From Hyphomicrobiales bacterium (GTDB taxonomy: Bacteria > Pseudomonadota > Alphaproteobacteria > Rhizobiales > Rhizobiaceae), in the NCBI GenBank assembly GCA_002401155.1, contig NVSG01000005.1, positions 5,005 through 69,004 of the forward strand: a stretch of 64,000 nt of DNA, read 5' to 3'. The stretch's first letter is position 1; every line of letters starts with the position of its first letter. The notes under the pieces are model-generated. The model had not been told where the DNA came from. It made no database searches and saw only the letters and a program-made list of their open reading frames with translations. Below are positions 1 through 7,791 of the stretch, one piece after another. Made by a program: the position numbers and the translations under genes.

Positions 1-186
1 GCCCAAAACGGCTTGCGCCCGCTCGATATCATCCGCGAAATCAATGGCGTACGGATAGAATCAAGCGGCCATTTGCGCGAGATAGCTTATGGGCTTTCGG
101 ATCGCTGGGAAATCACGGTCGAAAGAAAAGGTCGCCAATTGGTATTTGCCCGTAAAGGCAGCTTTTTCCGCCAGTTTGTGCGCTAG
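1..186 (+). CDS. C-terminal end of a Do-like (DegP/DegQ) periplasmic serine protease, partial
   Basis: Frame 1 is open from the first base to a TAG at 184-186 and encodes the last 61 residues of a protein whose start lies outside the window. The segment NGLRPLDIIREINGVRIESS has the look of the second PDZ domain of Do-family proteases, where a loop carrying LxxxDIIxxINGxxI follows the carboxylate-binding strand. Such proteases act in the periplasm on misfolded proteins. The gene ends 10 bases before rarA on the same strand, an arrangement I know from many rhizobia, which supports the call. The catalytic domain is not visible here. Confidence 0.7.
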   Translation, partial: AQNGLRPLDIIREINGVRIESSGHLREIAYGLSDRWEITVERKGRQLVFARKGSFFRQFVR

Positions 187-196
187 GAAAAACAAG

Positions 197-1513
197 GTGT
201 CTGATCTATTCGCAGCAGAGAAGCAAGAAAATGAAGCGTCGATGCAGCATCGCCCGCTTGCTGATCGCCTTCGCCCAAAAACCCTTGATGAAGTAGTCGG
301 GCAGGACCATCTGGTAGGCGAAGAAGGCGCGTTGACCCGCATGATTGCTTCCGGCAATATCGGAAGCCTGATCTTCTGGGGTCCCCCGGGGACAGGAAAA
401 ACAACAGTTGCAAGGCTGATTGCAGGCGAAACCGATCTGGCATTCGAGCAAATATCGGCAATATTTTCCGGTGTTGCTGATTTAAAGAAAGCATTTGAAT
501 CCGCCCGCCATCGCCGCTCCAATGGCAAGGCTACATTGCTTTTTGTCGATGAAATACACCGCTTTAACCGAGCTCAACTGGATAGTTTTCTCCCCGTTAT
601 GGAAGACGGCACCATCGTTCTGATCGGTGCCACCACTGAAAACCCTTCGTTCGAGCTCAACGCGGCCCTTTTGTCCCGCGCCAATGTACTGACGTTCAAG
701 CCGCACGACGAAACCAGCCTCAAATCCTTATTAGACCGTGCGGAGGAATTAGAAGACAAGAAATTACCTCTGGATGAAGAAGCCCGCGCATCCCTCATTC
801 GCATGGCCGATGGTGACGGTCGCGCCATCCTCTCCCTTGCCGAGGAAGTGTGGCGCACCGCCCGTGGCGACGAGGTTTTCAACGCCAAGGAATTGCAGGA
901 AGTCCTCCAGCGCCGCGCTCCAATTTACGATAAGGGGCAGGATGGGCACTACAACATCATCAGCGCCCTGCATAAGGCCGTGCGTGGTTCTGATCCCGAC
1001 GCCGCGCTCTATTACCTCTGCCGCATGATGGATGCTGGCGAAGATCGCCGTTTTATCGGGCGTAGACTGGTGCGGATGGCCAGCGAAGATATCGGCAATG
1101 CCGACCCGCAGGCCTTGGTGATATGCAATGCAGCCAAAGACACGTATGATTTTTTGGGGTCTCCGGAAGGTGAACTGGCTCTGGCGCAAGCCTGCGTCTA
1201 TCTGGCAACGGCACCCAAATCCAATGCGGTTTACACAGCCTATAAACAGGCGATGAGGGCGGCGAAAGAGTTCGGCTCGCTTATGCCGCCTAAACATATT
1301 TTGAATGCCCCCACCAAGCTTATGGGGGCAGAGGGCTATGGCGTCGGCTATCAATACGATCACGACCAGCCGGACGCCTTTTCCGGGCAGGATTATTTCC
1401 CTGAATCCATGGGAAGAAAGCAGTTTTACGACCCGCCGGAACGTGGCTTTGAGCGAGATATAAGAAAACGGCTGGAATACTGGTCGAATTTGCGGAAGGA
1501 ACGCAACAAATGA
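197..1513 (+). CDS. rarA: Replication-associated recombination protein A (RarA/MgsA) AAA+ ATPase
   Basis: This is a clamp-loader-like AAA+ ATPase acting at stalled replication forks. From the chosen GTG start the protein has 438 residues, usual for RarA. Walker A GPPGTGKTT is at about residues 62-70 and the Walker B/DEIH motif at about 118-121, followed by the sensor region GATTENPSFELNAALLSRANV and the C-terminal RarA tetramerisation region with PKSNAVYTAY. I start at GTG 197 because AGGAAA at 185-190 sits six bases upstream and because the SDLFAA N-terminus is typical; ATG 242 is the alternative. The gene overlaps crcB by ATGA. Confidence 0.93.
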   Translation: MSDLFAAEKQENEASMQHRPLADRLRPKTLDEVVGQDHLVGEEGALTRMIASGNIGSLIFWGPPGTGKTTVARLIAGETDLAFEQISAIFSGVADLKKAFESARHRRSNGKATLLFVDEIHRFNRAQLDSFLPVMEDGTIVLIGATTENPSFELNAALLSRANVLTFKPHDETSLKSLLDRAEELEDKKLPLDEEARASLIRMADGDGRAILSLAEEVWRTARGDEVFNAKELQEVLQRRAPIYDKGQDGHYNIISALHKAVRGSDPDAALYYLCRMMDAGEDRRFIGRRLVRMASEDIGNADPQALVICNAAKDTYDFLGSPEGELALAQACVYLATAPKSNAVYTAYKQAMRAAKEFGSLMPPKHILNAPTKLMGAEGYGVGYQYDHDQPDAFSGQDYFPESMGRKQFYDPPERGFERDIRKRLEYWSNLRKERNK

Positions 1514-1890
1514 GCCATCTTTTATTGGTTGCCCTCGGCGGTGGCATCGGCGCGGGGCTGCGCCATTTATCAGCCACCGTAGCGTTGCGCATCATGGGGC
1601 CGAATTTTCCGTGGGGAACGTTCTTTGTAAACGTGGTCGGTTCGCTCATCATGGGTTTGTTTATTGGCTGGTTGGTAAAGCGCACGGGCGGTAGCAGTCA
1701 GGAAATACGCCTGTTTTTTGCAACCGGCGTACTTGGTGGTTTCACCACATTTTCAGCCTTTTCCATCGATGCTGCCAATCTGCTCGAGCGCGGCGCGAGT
1801 ATAATGGCTCTCTCCTACGTTCTGGGCAGTGTGCTTTTATCGATTTCAGCAGTATTTGTCGGCCTGATGGTCGCAAGATCGGTGTTGTGA
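1510..1890 (+). CDS. crcB: Fluoride channel CrcB/Fluc
   Basis: Small integral membrane protein of 126 residues with four predicted membrane segments, the size of Fluc channels, which work as dual-topology dimers exporting fluoride. Family landmarks are GGGIGAGLRH near the N-terminus, GTFFVNVVGS with the pore asparagine near residue 41, and GGFTTFSAFS near residue 76 carrying the phenylalanine/threonine track. The ATG overlaps the rarA TGA by four bases, so translation is probably coupled; I see no fluoride riboswitch before it, in line with this coupling. The function follows from family knowledge and clear motifs. Confidence 0.93.
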   Translation: MSHLLLVALGGGIGAGLRHLSATVALRIMGPNFPWGTFFVNVVGSLIMGLFIGWLVKRTGGSSQEIRLFFATGVLGGFTTFSAFSIDAANLLERGASIMALSYVLGSVLLSISAVFVGLMVARSVL

Positions 1891-1953
1891 TAACGCCCAA
1901 TATGCTGTAGGCATCGCGTAACCCCAGATCATTTATTTTTGAAAGCTAAAACC

Positions 1954-2976
1954 ATGCGCGGTGTGGAGAATAAAACTATTGATGCCGATGAAACCGGCAT
2001 GCGCCTCGATCGCTGGTTCAAGTATCATTATCCGGGCCTCGGCTTTGGCATGTTGCAAAAGCTGCTGCGCTCCGGTCAAATCCGCGTTAATGGCGGCAGA
2101 GTGAAATCTGACACCAGAGTTGCCCCGGGCCAAACCGTACGCATTCCGCCCCAGATCACCAATCTGGATGGTGGTGATGGAGGAGAAGCCAGTGCCAAGC
2201 TGAAAAAGCCGCTGACCTCCAACACCATTCGCGACCAGCACGATATAGATGTGCTGAAAGCGATGCTGCTTTATGAAGACAAAAAGGTATTCGTGTTCAA
2301 CAAGCCTGCCGGGTTGGCAGTGCAGGGCGGCTCCGGCCTCAACCGCCACGTTGATAAAATGCTTGAATCCATGCGTAATAAAAAGGGTGAAAAGCCCCGC
2401 CTTGTGCATCGTCTCGACCGGGAAACCTCCGGCGTTCTTGTGATCGCACGCACCAGAGGGGCGGCGGCATCACTCACCAAGGCATTCCGCAACCGCACCA
2501 CAGAAAAGACCTATTGGGCCATCTGCAAAGGCACACCGCGCAAGCGTCAGGGCCGCATTTCCACCTATCTGGTCAAGGAACGCCTCGAAGAGGGTGATAA
2601 AATGCGCGTCGGCGTACATGGCGAGCGCGGAGCAGATCACGCAGTCACCAACTACCGGGTGATTGAAACCGCTGGCACCCTAAGTTGGATCGAGTTTCAG
2701 CCGGTAACCGGCAGAACCCACCAATTGCGCGTCCATGCCGCCCATATTGGCCATCCGATCATCGGCGATCCAAAGTATTTCGATGTGGAAAACTGGGAAT
2801 TGCCCGGCGGTATCCAGAAGCGTCTGCATCTCCACGCGCGCAATATCCGAATTCCCCATCCAGATGGCGGCAAGATCGATATCAGCGCACCGCTACCGCA
2901 ACACATATTGCAAACCTTCAATCTGCTTGCGTTGGAAGAAGCGGACGGGGAACCAATCGAGGAAGACTTCCGTTGA
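1954..2976 (+). CDS. RluA-family 23S rRNA pseudouridine synthase (RluC-like)
   Basis: Isomerises uridine to pseudouridine in rRNA. The N-terminal 60 residues form an S4 RNA-binding domain (RLDRWFKYHYPG...LLRSGQIRVNG). The catalytic motif HRLDRETSG is at about residues 152-160 with the active Asp at 155, and the RTHQLRVHAAHIGHPIIGD segment is the conserved late RluA motif. The 340-residue length and S4 domain fit RluC/RluD rather than RluA itself. ATG 1954 is preferred over TTG 1939, which has no ribosome site. The stop overlaps the TTG start of the next gene, so the two are probably translationally coupled. Confidence 0.88.
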   Translation: MRGVENKTIDADETGMRLDRWFKYHYPGLGFGMLQKLLRSGQIRVNGGRVKSDTRVAPGQTVRIPPQITNLDGGDGGEASAKLKKPLTSNTIRDQHDIDVLKAMLLYEDKKVFVFNKPAGLAVQGGSGLNRHVDKMLESMRNKKGEKPRLVHRLDRETSGVLVIARTRGAAASLTKAFRNRTTEKTYWAICKGTPRKRQGRISTYLVKERLEEGDKMRVGVHGERGADHAVTNYRVIETAGTLSWIEFQPVTGRTHQLRVHAAHIGHPIIGDPKYFDVENWELPGGIQKRLHLHARNIRIPHPDGGKIDISAPLPQHILQTFNLLALEEADGEPIEEDFR

Positions 2977-3647
2977 AACTGATCCTGTTCGATGCAGATG
3001 GGACCCTCGTTGATAGTCAGGCCGTCATTCATGACAGCATGGTTCAGACCTTTGTCGATTTTGGCTATGACGTGCCAAAACTTGAGGCCACAAGGTCAAT
3101 TGTTGGCCTATCTTTGAATATCGCGATTGCAACGATGCTGGGGCGAGATACCGATGCCCAGACTGCCGAGATGACAGAAAAATATAAAAGCAATTTCAAC
3201 GACATCATGCACCAACCCAAATATGCATCGACGCTGTTTCCCGGCATCAAAGAGCTAATCGAGACATTGGCAGAGCATGATGATATCCTGATCGGCATGG
3301 TCACAGGAAAATCACGTAAGGGCATCAATCACTTGCTCGACGATCATGACTTTCATCCCCATTTCATAACCAGCCGCTGCGCCGATGATTGTCCGTCAAA
3401 ACCGCATCCTGCAATGGTTCTGGAATGTTGTGATGAGGTGGGTGTCGCGCCAGAGCGAACCTATGTCATTGGAGATACGAGCTTCGACATCGAAATGGCC
3501 AAATCCGCCGGAGCCACCGCAATCGGCGTATCGTGGGGCTACCATGATGTGGATATCCTCCAACGCGCCGGTGCCGACAAAATTATTGACAAAGCCCATG
3601 AAGTGCATGGGATACTGGATTTAAACAGGAAGAATGTTCATGCGTGA
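2973..3647 (+). CDS. HAD-superfamily hydrolase, phosphoglycolate phosphatase-like
   Basis: A 224-residue subfamily IA HAD phosphatase. Motif I FDADGT is at residues 6-11, motif II VTGKS near the middle, motif III lysine in CPSKPHPAM, and motif IV GDTSFDIEMAKSAG. The cap is alpha-helical. The start is TTG at 2973, inside the stop codon of the upstream synthase (TTGA), with GGAAGA at 2961-2966 six bases before it; no ATG fits the N-terminal strand. Substrate cannot be told from sequence; family members hydrolyse phosphoglycolate, pyrophosphate or sugar phosphates. Pairing with an RluA synthase and ATP12 is a conserved alphaproteobacterial arrangement. Confidence 0.85.
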   Translation: MKLILFDADGTLVDSQAVIHDSMVQTFVDFGYDVPKLEATRSIVGLSLNIAIATMLGRDTDAQTAEMTEKYKSNFNDIMHQPKYASTLFPGIKELIETLAEHDDILIGMVTGKSRKGINHLLDDHDFHPHFITSRCADDCPSKPHPAMVLECCDEVGVAPERTYVIGDTSFDIEMAKSAGATAIGVSWGYHDVDILQRAGADKIIDKAHEVHGILDLNRKNVHA

Positions 3648-4449
3648 GTTTTTGGAAAATGTCGAAAAAGGCAGCGAAGACGAAAGCATTCTAAACCCGC
3701 TCAAAAGCGCCCAAAAAGGTGCCAGACCACAATTATCAAAACGCTTTTATAAAAAAGTGGAAGCCGTTGAAAATGATGACTATTTTACTATTCAACTGGA
3801 TGGTAAAAACATCAAAACGCCCGGAAAAAACCCCGTCGAACTACGCACCATGAAGCTGGCAAAAGTCATCGCCGTCGAATGGGATGCACAGGAAAAAGAA
3901 ATCAATCCGATGGACATGCCAGCCACCCGTCTGGTCAATACCGCCATCGATGGTATCGCATCGGACCCGCAGGCTATTCTCGAAGACATCGTGAAATTCG
4001 CAGGCAGCGATCTGCTCTGCTATCGCGCCGACAATCCTGAGGGGCTTGTAGAAAGTCAAAATAAACATTGGGACCCGATGGTCGATTGGGCCAGTGAAAC
4101 TCTCGGTGCAAAATTCGAACTTGCCCAAGGGGTGCTTCATACAATCCAGCCCAAAGAGGCACTGGCAATCTTCGGCGTCCATTTGAAACGCCATGATCAC
4201 CCAATTGCGCTGGCGGCCCTCCATACCTTCACATCGCTCACCGGCTCGGCAATTCTCGCTCTGGCGCTTGCCGAAGAAGAAATTACCCCTGAAACCGCAT
4301 GGACAGCAGCCCATGTGGATGAAGATTGGCAAATCAGCCTTTGGGGTGAAGATTTTGACGCTGAAGCAAGGCGCAAAAAGCGCTGGATCGATATGAAATC
4401 TGCCCATGAAGTTTTCGTGGCATTAAAAATTCCGCCTGCTAAGTGCTAA
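3640..4449 (+). CDS. ATP12-family F1-ATPase assembly chaperone
   Basis: Bacterial relative of mitochondrial Atp12, which binds the F1 alpha subunit before hexamer assembly. The 269-residue protein has the family pattern: RFYKKVEAVENDDYFTIQLDGK, the KTPGKNPVEL turn, AVEWDAQEKEINPMDMPATRLVNTAID, and DLLCYRADNPEGLVESQNKHWDPMVDW. These motifs are distinctive. ATG 3640 is chosen because AGGAAG at 3627-3632 is seven bases upstream; ATG 3634 lies too close. It overlaps the HAD gene by eight bases and ends this plus-strand run. Confidence 0.9.
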   Translation: MREFLENVEKGSEDESILNPLKSAQKGARPQLSKRFYKKVEAVENDDYFTIQLDGKNIKTPGKNPVELRTMKLAKVIAVEWDAQEKEINPMDMPATRLVNTAIDGIASDPQAILEDIVKFAGSDLLCYRADNPEGLVESQNKHWDPMVDWASETLGAKFELAQGVLHTIQPKEALAIFGVHLKRHDHPIALAALHTFTSLTGSAILALALAEEEITPETAWTAAHVDEDWQISLWGEDFDAEARRKKRWIDMKSAHEVFVALKIPPAKC

Positions 4450-4481
4450 TTATACATATTGTGAACGGCAGCTATGGACCT

Positions 4482-4557
4482 AAGCGGACGCTTGGTTTCA
4501 TATACCAAGAGCTCCTTTGAACTCAAAACGGAGGTATGTCGAGTTTAGCGTCCGCTT
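4482..4557. repeat. Long-loop 11-bp inverted repeat in a gene-free gap
   Basis: AAGCGGACGCT at 4482-4492 is repeated in perfect inverse at 4547-4557 (AGCGTCCGCTT), enclosing 54 bases. It lies in the 192-base gap between ATP12 and the convergent hydroxylase gene. It could act as a terminator-like stem, although no T-run follows directly, or be the remnant of a decayed gene or repeat element. I see no open reading frame of note in the gap. Confidence 0.45.
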
Positions 4558-4641
4558 TTGGCGACACCGAACCGATTGATTTTACCTGCGTTCAGATGAT
4601 GTTAAAAAGGGATGGTTTTTGCAACGGTTGTGGGACAAGGG

Positions 4642-5517
4642 TCACTTTTCTCGCTTTGAGAAATAATCGGGACGCCAAGACAGGCCACCAAAGATGATTT
4701 TAATTCTATCCCGGTTGTTCCTGCATTTCTTCAAATCGCTCCAGATGTGACCAAACTCGATGAAGATAATTTTGACAGGGTTATTGGTTTCGATGTTGCG
4801 GGTCAGGCCATAAACGACTTTTTCATCCTCGCGCTTAAAAGTGCCAAATATCTTGTCCCAAATCATCAAGACTCCCCCATAGTTTTTATCGAGATACTGC
4901 CTGTTTGAGCCGTGATGAACGCGGTGAACAGATGGCGTGTTAAAAACCTCATCCAACCAGCCCAATTTGCCAATGCGTTCTGTGTGAACCCAATGCTGAT
5001 ATTGAGCGACAAGCACCAATCCAACAAGTGCCTGAAACGGATTGAAGCCTAGTAAAATCATCGGTATCAGAAACGCCCATTCAAAGAAACCTTCAACCAG
5101 ACTAAGACGAAAACCGACCGTCAGATTGTAATCTTCTGAACTGTGATGAACGCTATGGCTGGCCCACAGGATGCGGTGTTCATGCTCTAAGCGATGCATC
5201 CAGTAGTAGGTGAAATCAGCGGCCAACAACGCCAAAACCCAAGTCCATGCATTCATGGGAATACTCAAAGGCGTCAGGATGAAAAACGGCAACAAAGCCA
5301 CAAATCCAATTGACGCGAAGGCGGTTTTTTCAATCACCTGATGCGCAAAGAAAATTGCACAATTTGCCAGAGTATCTTTCCATCGCCGTTCCTTTCTCGT
5401 GAATAAATCAAGAGCGATTTCAAAGCCAGTAATGCCCAAATTGATGATGAACAGCGTTGCCACCACCATCATGATCTGATGGGTTTCAAAAAGGGATGCA
5501 AAATATTCGATTACCAT
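4642..5517 (-). CDS. Sterol desaturase / fatty acid hydroxylase family membrane di-iron oxygenase
   Basis: Integral membrane protein of 291 residues with the histidine clusters of the fatty acid hydroxylase superfamily: HRLEHEH at about 108-114, HSVHHSS at 121-127 and HRVHHG at 198-203. These ligate two irons that activate oxygen for hydroxylation or desaturation of a lipid. Several hydrophobic spans precede and separate the clusters. Substrate is unknown; relatives act on sterols, carotenoids, ornithine lipids or alkylglycerols. The gene is followed upstream on the same strand by a tiny membrane protein gene, with a divergent TetR regulator beyond it, so the three probably form one lipid-responsive unit. 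Confidence 0.87.
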   Translation of the reverse strand: MVIEYFASLFETHQIMMVVATLFIINLGITGFEIALDLFTRKERRWKDTLANCAIFFAHQVIEKTAFASIGFVALLPFFILTPLSIPMNAWTWVLALLAADFTYYWMHRLEHEHRILWASHSVHHSSEDYNLTVGFRLSLVEGFFEWAFLIPMILLGFNPFQALVGLVLVAQYQHWVHTERIGKLGWLDEVFNTPSVHRVHHGSNRQYLDKNYGGVLMIWDKIFGTFKREDEKVVYGLTRNIETNNPVKIIFIEFGHIWSDLKKCRNNRDRIKIIFGGLSWRPDYFSKREK

Positions 5518-5551
5518 TGGAGAACCTTCAGTTCAGTAGACATTATTGATT

Positions 5552-5722
5552 TTATGTTTCTGTTTCCGCTTTGGACTCTGGCACGAAATAGAAGAACCAG
5601 AGAAACCAAAGGGCATTGGATAAGTCCCACCAAGACCCTGTGCCTTGAAACAGGCTGATAAGTGTTGGCAATTTGTACAGCCCAACCAGACCGAGGAAAC
5701 CTAGATACCAGTGTTTTTGCAT
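5552..5722 (-). CDS. Small membrane protein, 56 residues, unknown function
   Basis: A 56-residue protein starting MQKHWYLGFLGLVGLYKLPT and ending FYFVPESKAETET. It holds two hydrophobic stretches joined by a GTGSWWDLSNALW turn, so probably a two-span membrane hairpin. The longer overlapping frame on this strand is arginine-rich and unlike a protein, whereas this frame is coherent and tryptophan/leucine-rich. It lies 34 bases before the membrane hydroxylase gene on the same strand and is divergent from tetR, suggesting a shared operon. Similar short proteins occur beside TetR regulators, but I can assign no function. Confidence 0.6.
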   Translation of the reverse strand: MQKHWYLGFLGLVGLYKLPTLISLFQGTGSWWDLSNALWFLWFFYFVPESKAETET

Positions 5723-5755
5723 TTTCAATGTGAAACCTTGTGCATTTTATTTTAT

Positions 5756-5773
5756 TGAACGAACGATTGTTCA
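5756..5773. promoter_or_regulatory. Candidate TetR operator between divergent genes
   Basis: The 18-base element has inverted arms TGAAC and GTTCA around GAACGATT. It sits 34 bases before the small membrane gene and 25 bases before the tetR start, as expected for an autoregulatory operator controlling both directions. TetR operators are commonly short imperfect palindromes of this kind. Position and symmetry are seen; binding is inferred. Confidence 0.45.
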
Positions 5774-5797
5774 TTATATAGATATTGATTGACTATT

Positions 5798-6424
5798 ATG
5801 CAAGATGCAGGGCATGAAAAACGAATGAGTGATCGAGAGAAGGCAAAAGCGGAGCGGCGTGACTTAATTGTGAACGCGGCTATCGAGTGTTTTATCAGGA
5901 ACGGTATTCACCAGACTGGTATCCGCGAAATTGCAGAGCAGGCGAAGGTTAGCCTTGGAAACCTGTACAATCATTTTTCAGGCAAGGGCGAACTCATTGC
6001 CGAGATTGCAGTGCTGGACGGAGAAGGTCTTGAGCGCTTCGCAATGGCGCTCGATAACAGTGAAAACCCAGCTGTTGCGGTGAGTGAATTTGTTGATGAG
6101 TATCTTGATTACATATCTCAAACTGAGAATGCCGTCTTGACAATCGATATCATGGCGGAGGCGATACGAAATCCCACCGTTGCCAAGCATTTTGAAGCAA
6201 ATTGCCGCAAGCTTACTGATGCTCTTTCTGCCACGATTAAACGAGGAATATCGACGGGGGACATGCGGGAGCAAATCAACATTGATGAAACCGTCAAGTT
6301 ACTCTTGGATGCTGTAGAAGGTTTAGGTCTGCGTTCTGGACTTTCACAAGTGAAGCCTTCAGAAAACGCCCGCAAGGCTCTTCAAGAAATGATATTCAGA
6401 ATGCTATCATCAAGCCCTGAGTGA
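5798..6424 (+). CDS. TetR/AcrR-family transcriptional regulator
   Basis: A 208-residue repressor-type protein. The N-terminal DNA-binding domain has the TetR signature: RRDLIVNAAIECFIRNGIHQTG, then the helix-turn-helix IREIAEQAKVSLGNLYNHFSGKGELI. The rest is a helical ligand-binding domain of unknown specificity. Start choice is uncertain: ATG 5798 gives MQDAGHEKR, and ATG 5825 (MSDREKAKAERR) is also plausible and closer to the family norm. It is divergent from a small membrane protein and a lipid hydroxylase gene, which it likely controls. Confidence 0.87.
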   Translation: MQDAGHEKRMSDREKAKAERRDLIVNAAIECFIRNGIHQTGIREIAEQAKVSLGNLYNHFSGKGELIAEIAVLDGEGLERFAMALDNSENPAVAVSEFVDEYLDYISQTENAVLTIDIMAEAIRNPTVAKHFEANCRKLTDALSATIKRGISTGDMREQINIDETVKLLLDAVEGLGLRSGLSQVKPSENARKALQEMIFRMLSSSPE

Positions 6425-6486
6425 ACCTTCAAAATTTCAAAATAGCATAATCAAATGTATGGAATTGCCGACTTTGAGTGCTGGGG

Positions 6487-6894
6487 TCAAGCACTGGCCA
6501 AAGCCATGTCATCTTTCTCTACTCTGGTTTTATAATAATGCTCACCCCATTGGGCCAAGCTCTCCATAACGGGCTGCAATTCATCCGCCAAAGTTGTCAG
6601 CGAGTATTCAACATGGGGTGGAACAACTTCAAATACCTTGCGGTTGACCAGATCATCCGCTTCCAATTCGCGCAATGTCAGCGTTAACATGCGTTGGGTA
6701 ATGCCCGGAATTGAACGGCGCAATACGCCAAACCGTTTGGGCCCATCAACCAGATGAAACAAGACAACGCATTTCCATTTTCCACCAATGATCGACATTG
6801 CAAATGAAACCGGACAGGGTGAATCGCAGATATTTTCATCCGCCGGTTCGCTAGCCTTGTGGAGCTTCATATTGTCAAAAATTTGCTCATTCAT
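6487..6894 (-). CDS. HxlR-family winged-helix regulator
   Basis: A 135-residue single-domain regulator with the HxlR/MarR-like pattern: CPVSFAMSIIGGKWKCVVLFHLVDGPKRFGVLRRSIPGITQRMLTLTLRELEADDLVNRKVFEVVPPHVEYSLT. The cysteine in CPV is the position used for redox or electrophile sensing in relatives such as HypR and QorR, so this may respond to quinones or aldehydes. ATG 6894 has AGGTG close upstream. It is divergent from the flavodoxin-family gene at 7084, the usual HxlR arrangement with a target oxidoreductase. Confidence 0.88.
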   Translation of the reverse strand: MNEQIFDNMKLHKASEPADENICDSPCPVSFAMSIIGGKWKCVVLFHLVDGPKRFGVLRRSIPGITQRMLTLTLRELEADDLVNRKVFEVVPPHVEYSLTTLADELQPVMESLAQWGEHYYKTRVEKDDMALASA

Positions 6895-6967
6895 CACACA
6901 CCTCAATTATTTTTAAGACAGAAACAGCCCAAACATCAAGGAAATGGCGGTTTTTGGTTAGTACGGT

Positions 6968-6980
6968 ATACTTTATGTAT
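6968..6980. promoter_or_regulatory. Possible HxlR operator in the divergent promoter
   Basis: The core ATAC-TTTAT-GTAT has perfect four-base arms and lies in the AT-rich gap between the HxlR gene and its divergent flavodoxin neighbour. HxlR-family sites often contain GTA/TAC half-sites, and an extra AGTAC lies just upstream at 6960-6964. The match is short, so this is a weak inference from position and symmetry. Confidence 0.28.
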
Positions 6981-7083
6981 CTATATATCAAAAATGTGCC
7001 TAATTGCAATATCTATCCTACCTCCTACTTTCCTTTCAGGCGCAAACCACAAGGGTCCGCACTAAATCAGATTGAGAGAAAAA

Positions 7084-7650
7084 ATGTCGAAAACAGCAAT
7101 TATCTATCACTCCGGCTACGGTCACACCCAAAAACAGGCAGAAGCCGTGCGCGATGGCGCAGCCGGCGTCGATGGCTCCGAGGTCGTCCTCATCAGCGTT
7201 GAGGATGTCGATGAAAAATGGGATGAGTTGAATGGCGCAGACGCCATTATTTTCGGTGCCCCAACCTATATGGGCTCCGCCTCAGCCCAATTTAAAGAGT
7301 TCATGGATAAATCCTCAAAAGTCTGGATGGAACATGGCTGGAAGGGAAAAATCGCCGCCGGTTTCACCAATTCCGCCAGCTATTCGGGCGACAAGCTCGC
7401 CACATTGCAACAATTCGCTGTTCTTGCAGCCCAGCACGGCATGATCTGGGTGAGCCTCGGCCTGATGCCTGGCAATAATTCGTCCACAGGCAGCCCAGAC
7501 GACCTCAATCGCATTGGTTCATATCTTGGCGCGATGGCCCAATCAAACTCTGATGAAGGCCCGGATAAGGGACCTTCTGCCTCAGACCTTGAAACCGCAA
7601 AAGTGCTAGGTCAGCGCGTTGCCGAAACCGCTGCTCGGTTCTCGGCATAG
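7084..7650 (+). CDS. Flavodoxin-family NAD(P)H:quinone oxidoreductase-like protein
   Basis: A 188-residue FMN protein of the flavodoxin/WrbA type. The FMN phosphate loop HSGYGHTQ is at residues 9-16, and the isoalloxazine loops are GAPTYMGSASAQFKEFMD and FTNSASYSGDK followed by GMIWVSLGLMPG. Such proteins carry out two-electron reduction of quinones and limit redox cycling. ATG 7084 has GAGAG upstream; the longer in-frame start at 7072 has none. It is divergent from the HxlR regulator, which supports a quinone or electrophile stress role. Specific assignment to WrbA is not certain. Confidence 0.82.
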   Translation: MSKTAIIYHSGYGHTQKQAEAVRDGAAGVDGSEVVLISVEDVDEKWDELNGADAIIFGAPTYMGSASAQFKEFMDKSSKVWMEHGWKGKIAAGFTNSASYSGDKLATLQQFAVLAAQHGMIWVSLGLMPGNNSSTGSPDDLNRIGSYLGAMAQSNSDEGPDKGPSASDLETAKVLGQRVAETAARFSA

Positions 7651-7657
7651 ATTGTCG

Positions 7658-7693
7658 ATGGTGCAATCTGGCATTCTCCCCGGATTGCACCAT
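7658..7693 (+). terminator. Stem-loop after the flavodoxin gene
   Basis: A perfect 11-bp inverted repeat (ATGGTGCAATC / GATTGCACCAT) with a 14-base loop begins eight bases after the stop codon. No uninterrupted T-run follows, so it may be a weak intrinsic terminator or a mRNA 3'-end stabiliser. Confidence 0.5.
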
Positions 7694-7791
7694 CCAATCA
7701 AAAGACAGACATTTTTAACCATCATAGTTCGCGTTTTTTAAAGCCTATCTGACTATATTCCCGGCAAATACTTAAGGTAGGGAACATAAAA

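Noticed and set aside
764-1363. A 199-codon minus-strand frame
   Set aside because: Shadow of rarA, whose motifs and length are unambiguous.
1891-1953. Fluoride riboswitch near crcB
   Set aside because: crcB is directly coupled to rarA with overlapping codons, leaving no leader, and the bases after it show no riboswitch-like fold.
5511-5774. An 87-codon minus-strand frame overlapping the small membrane protein
   Set aside because: Arginine/serine-rich and unlike a folded protein; the overlapping 56-residue frame is coherent and hydrophobic, so that frame was kept.
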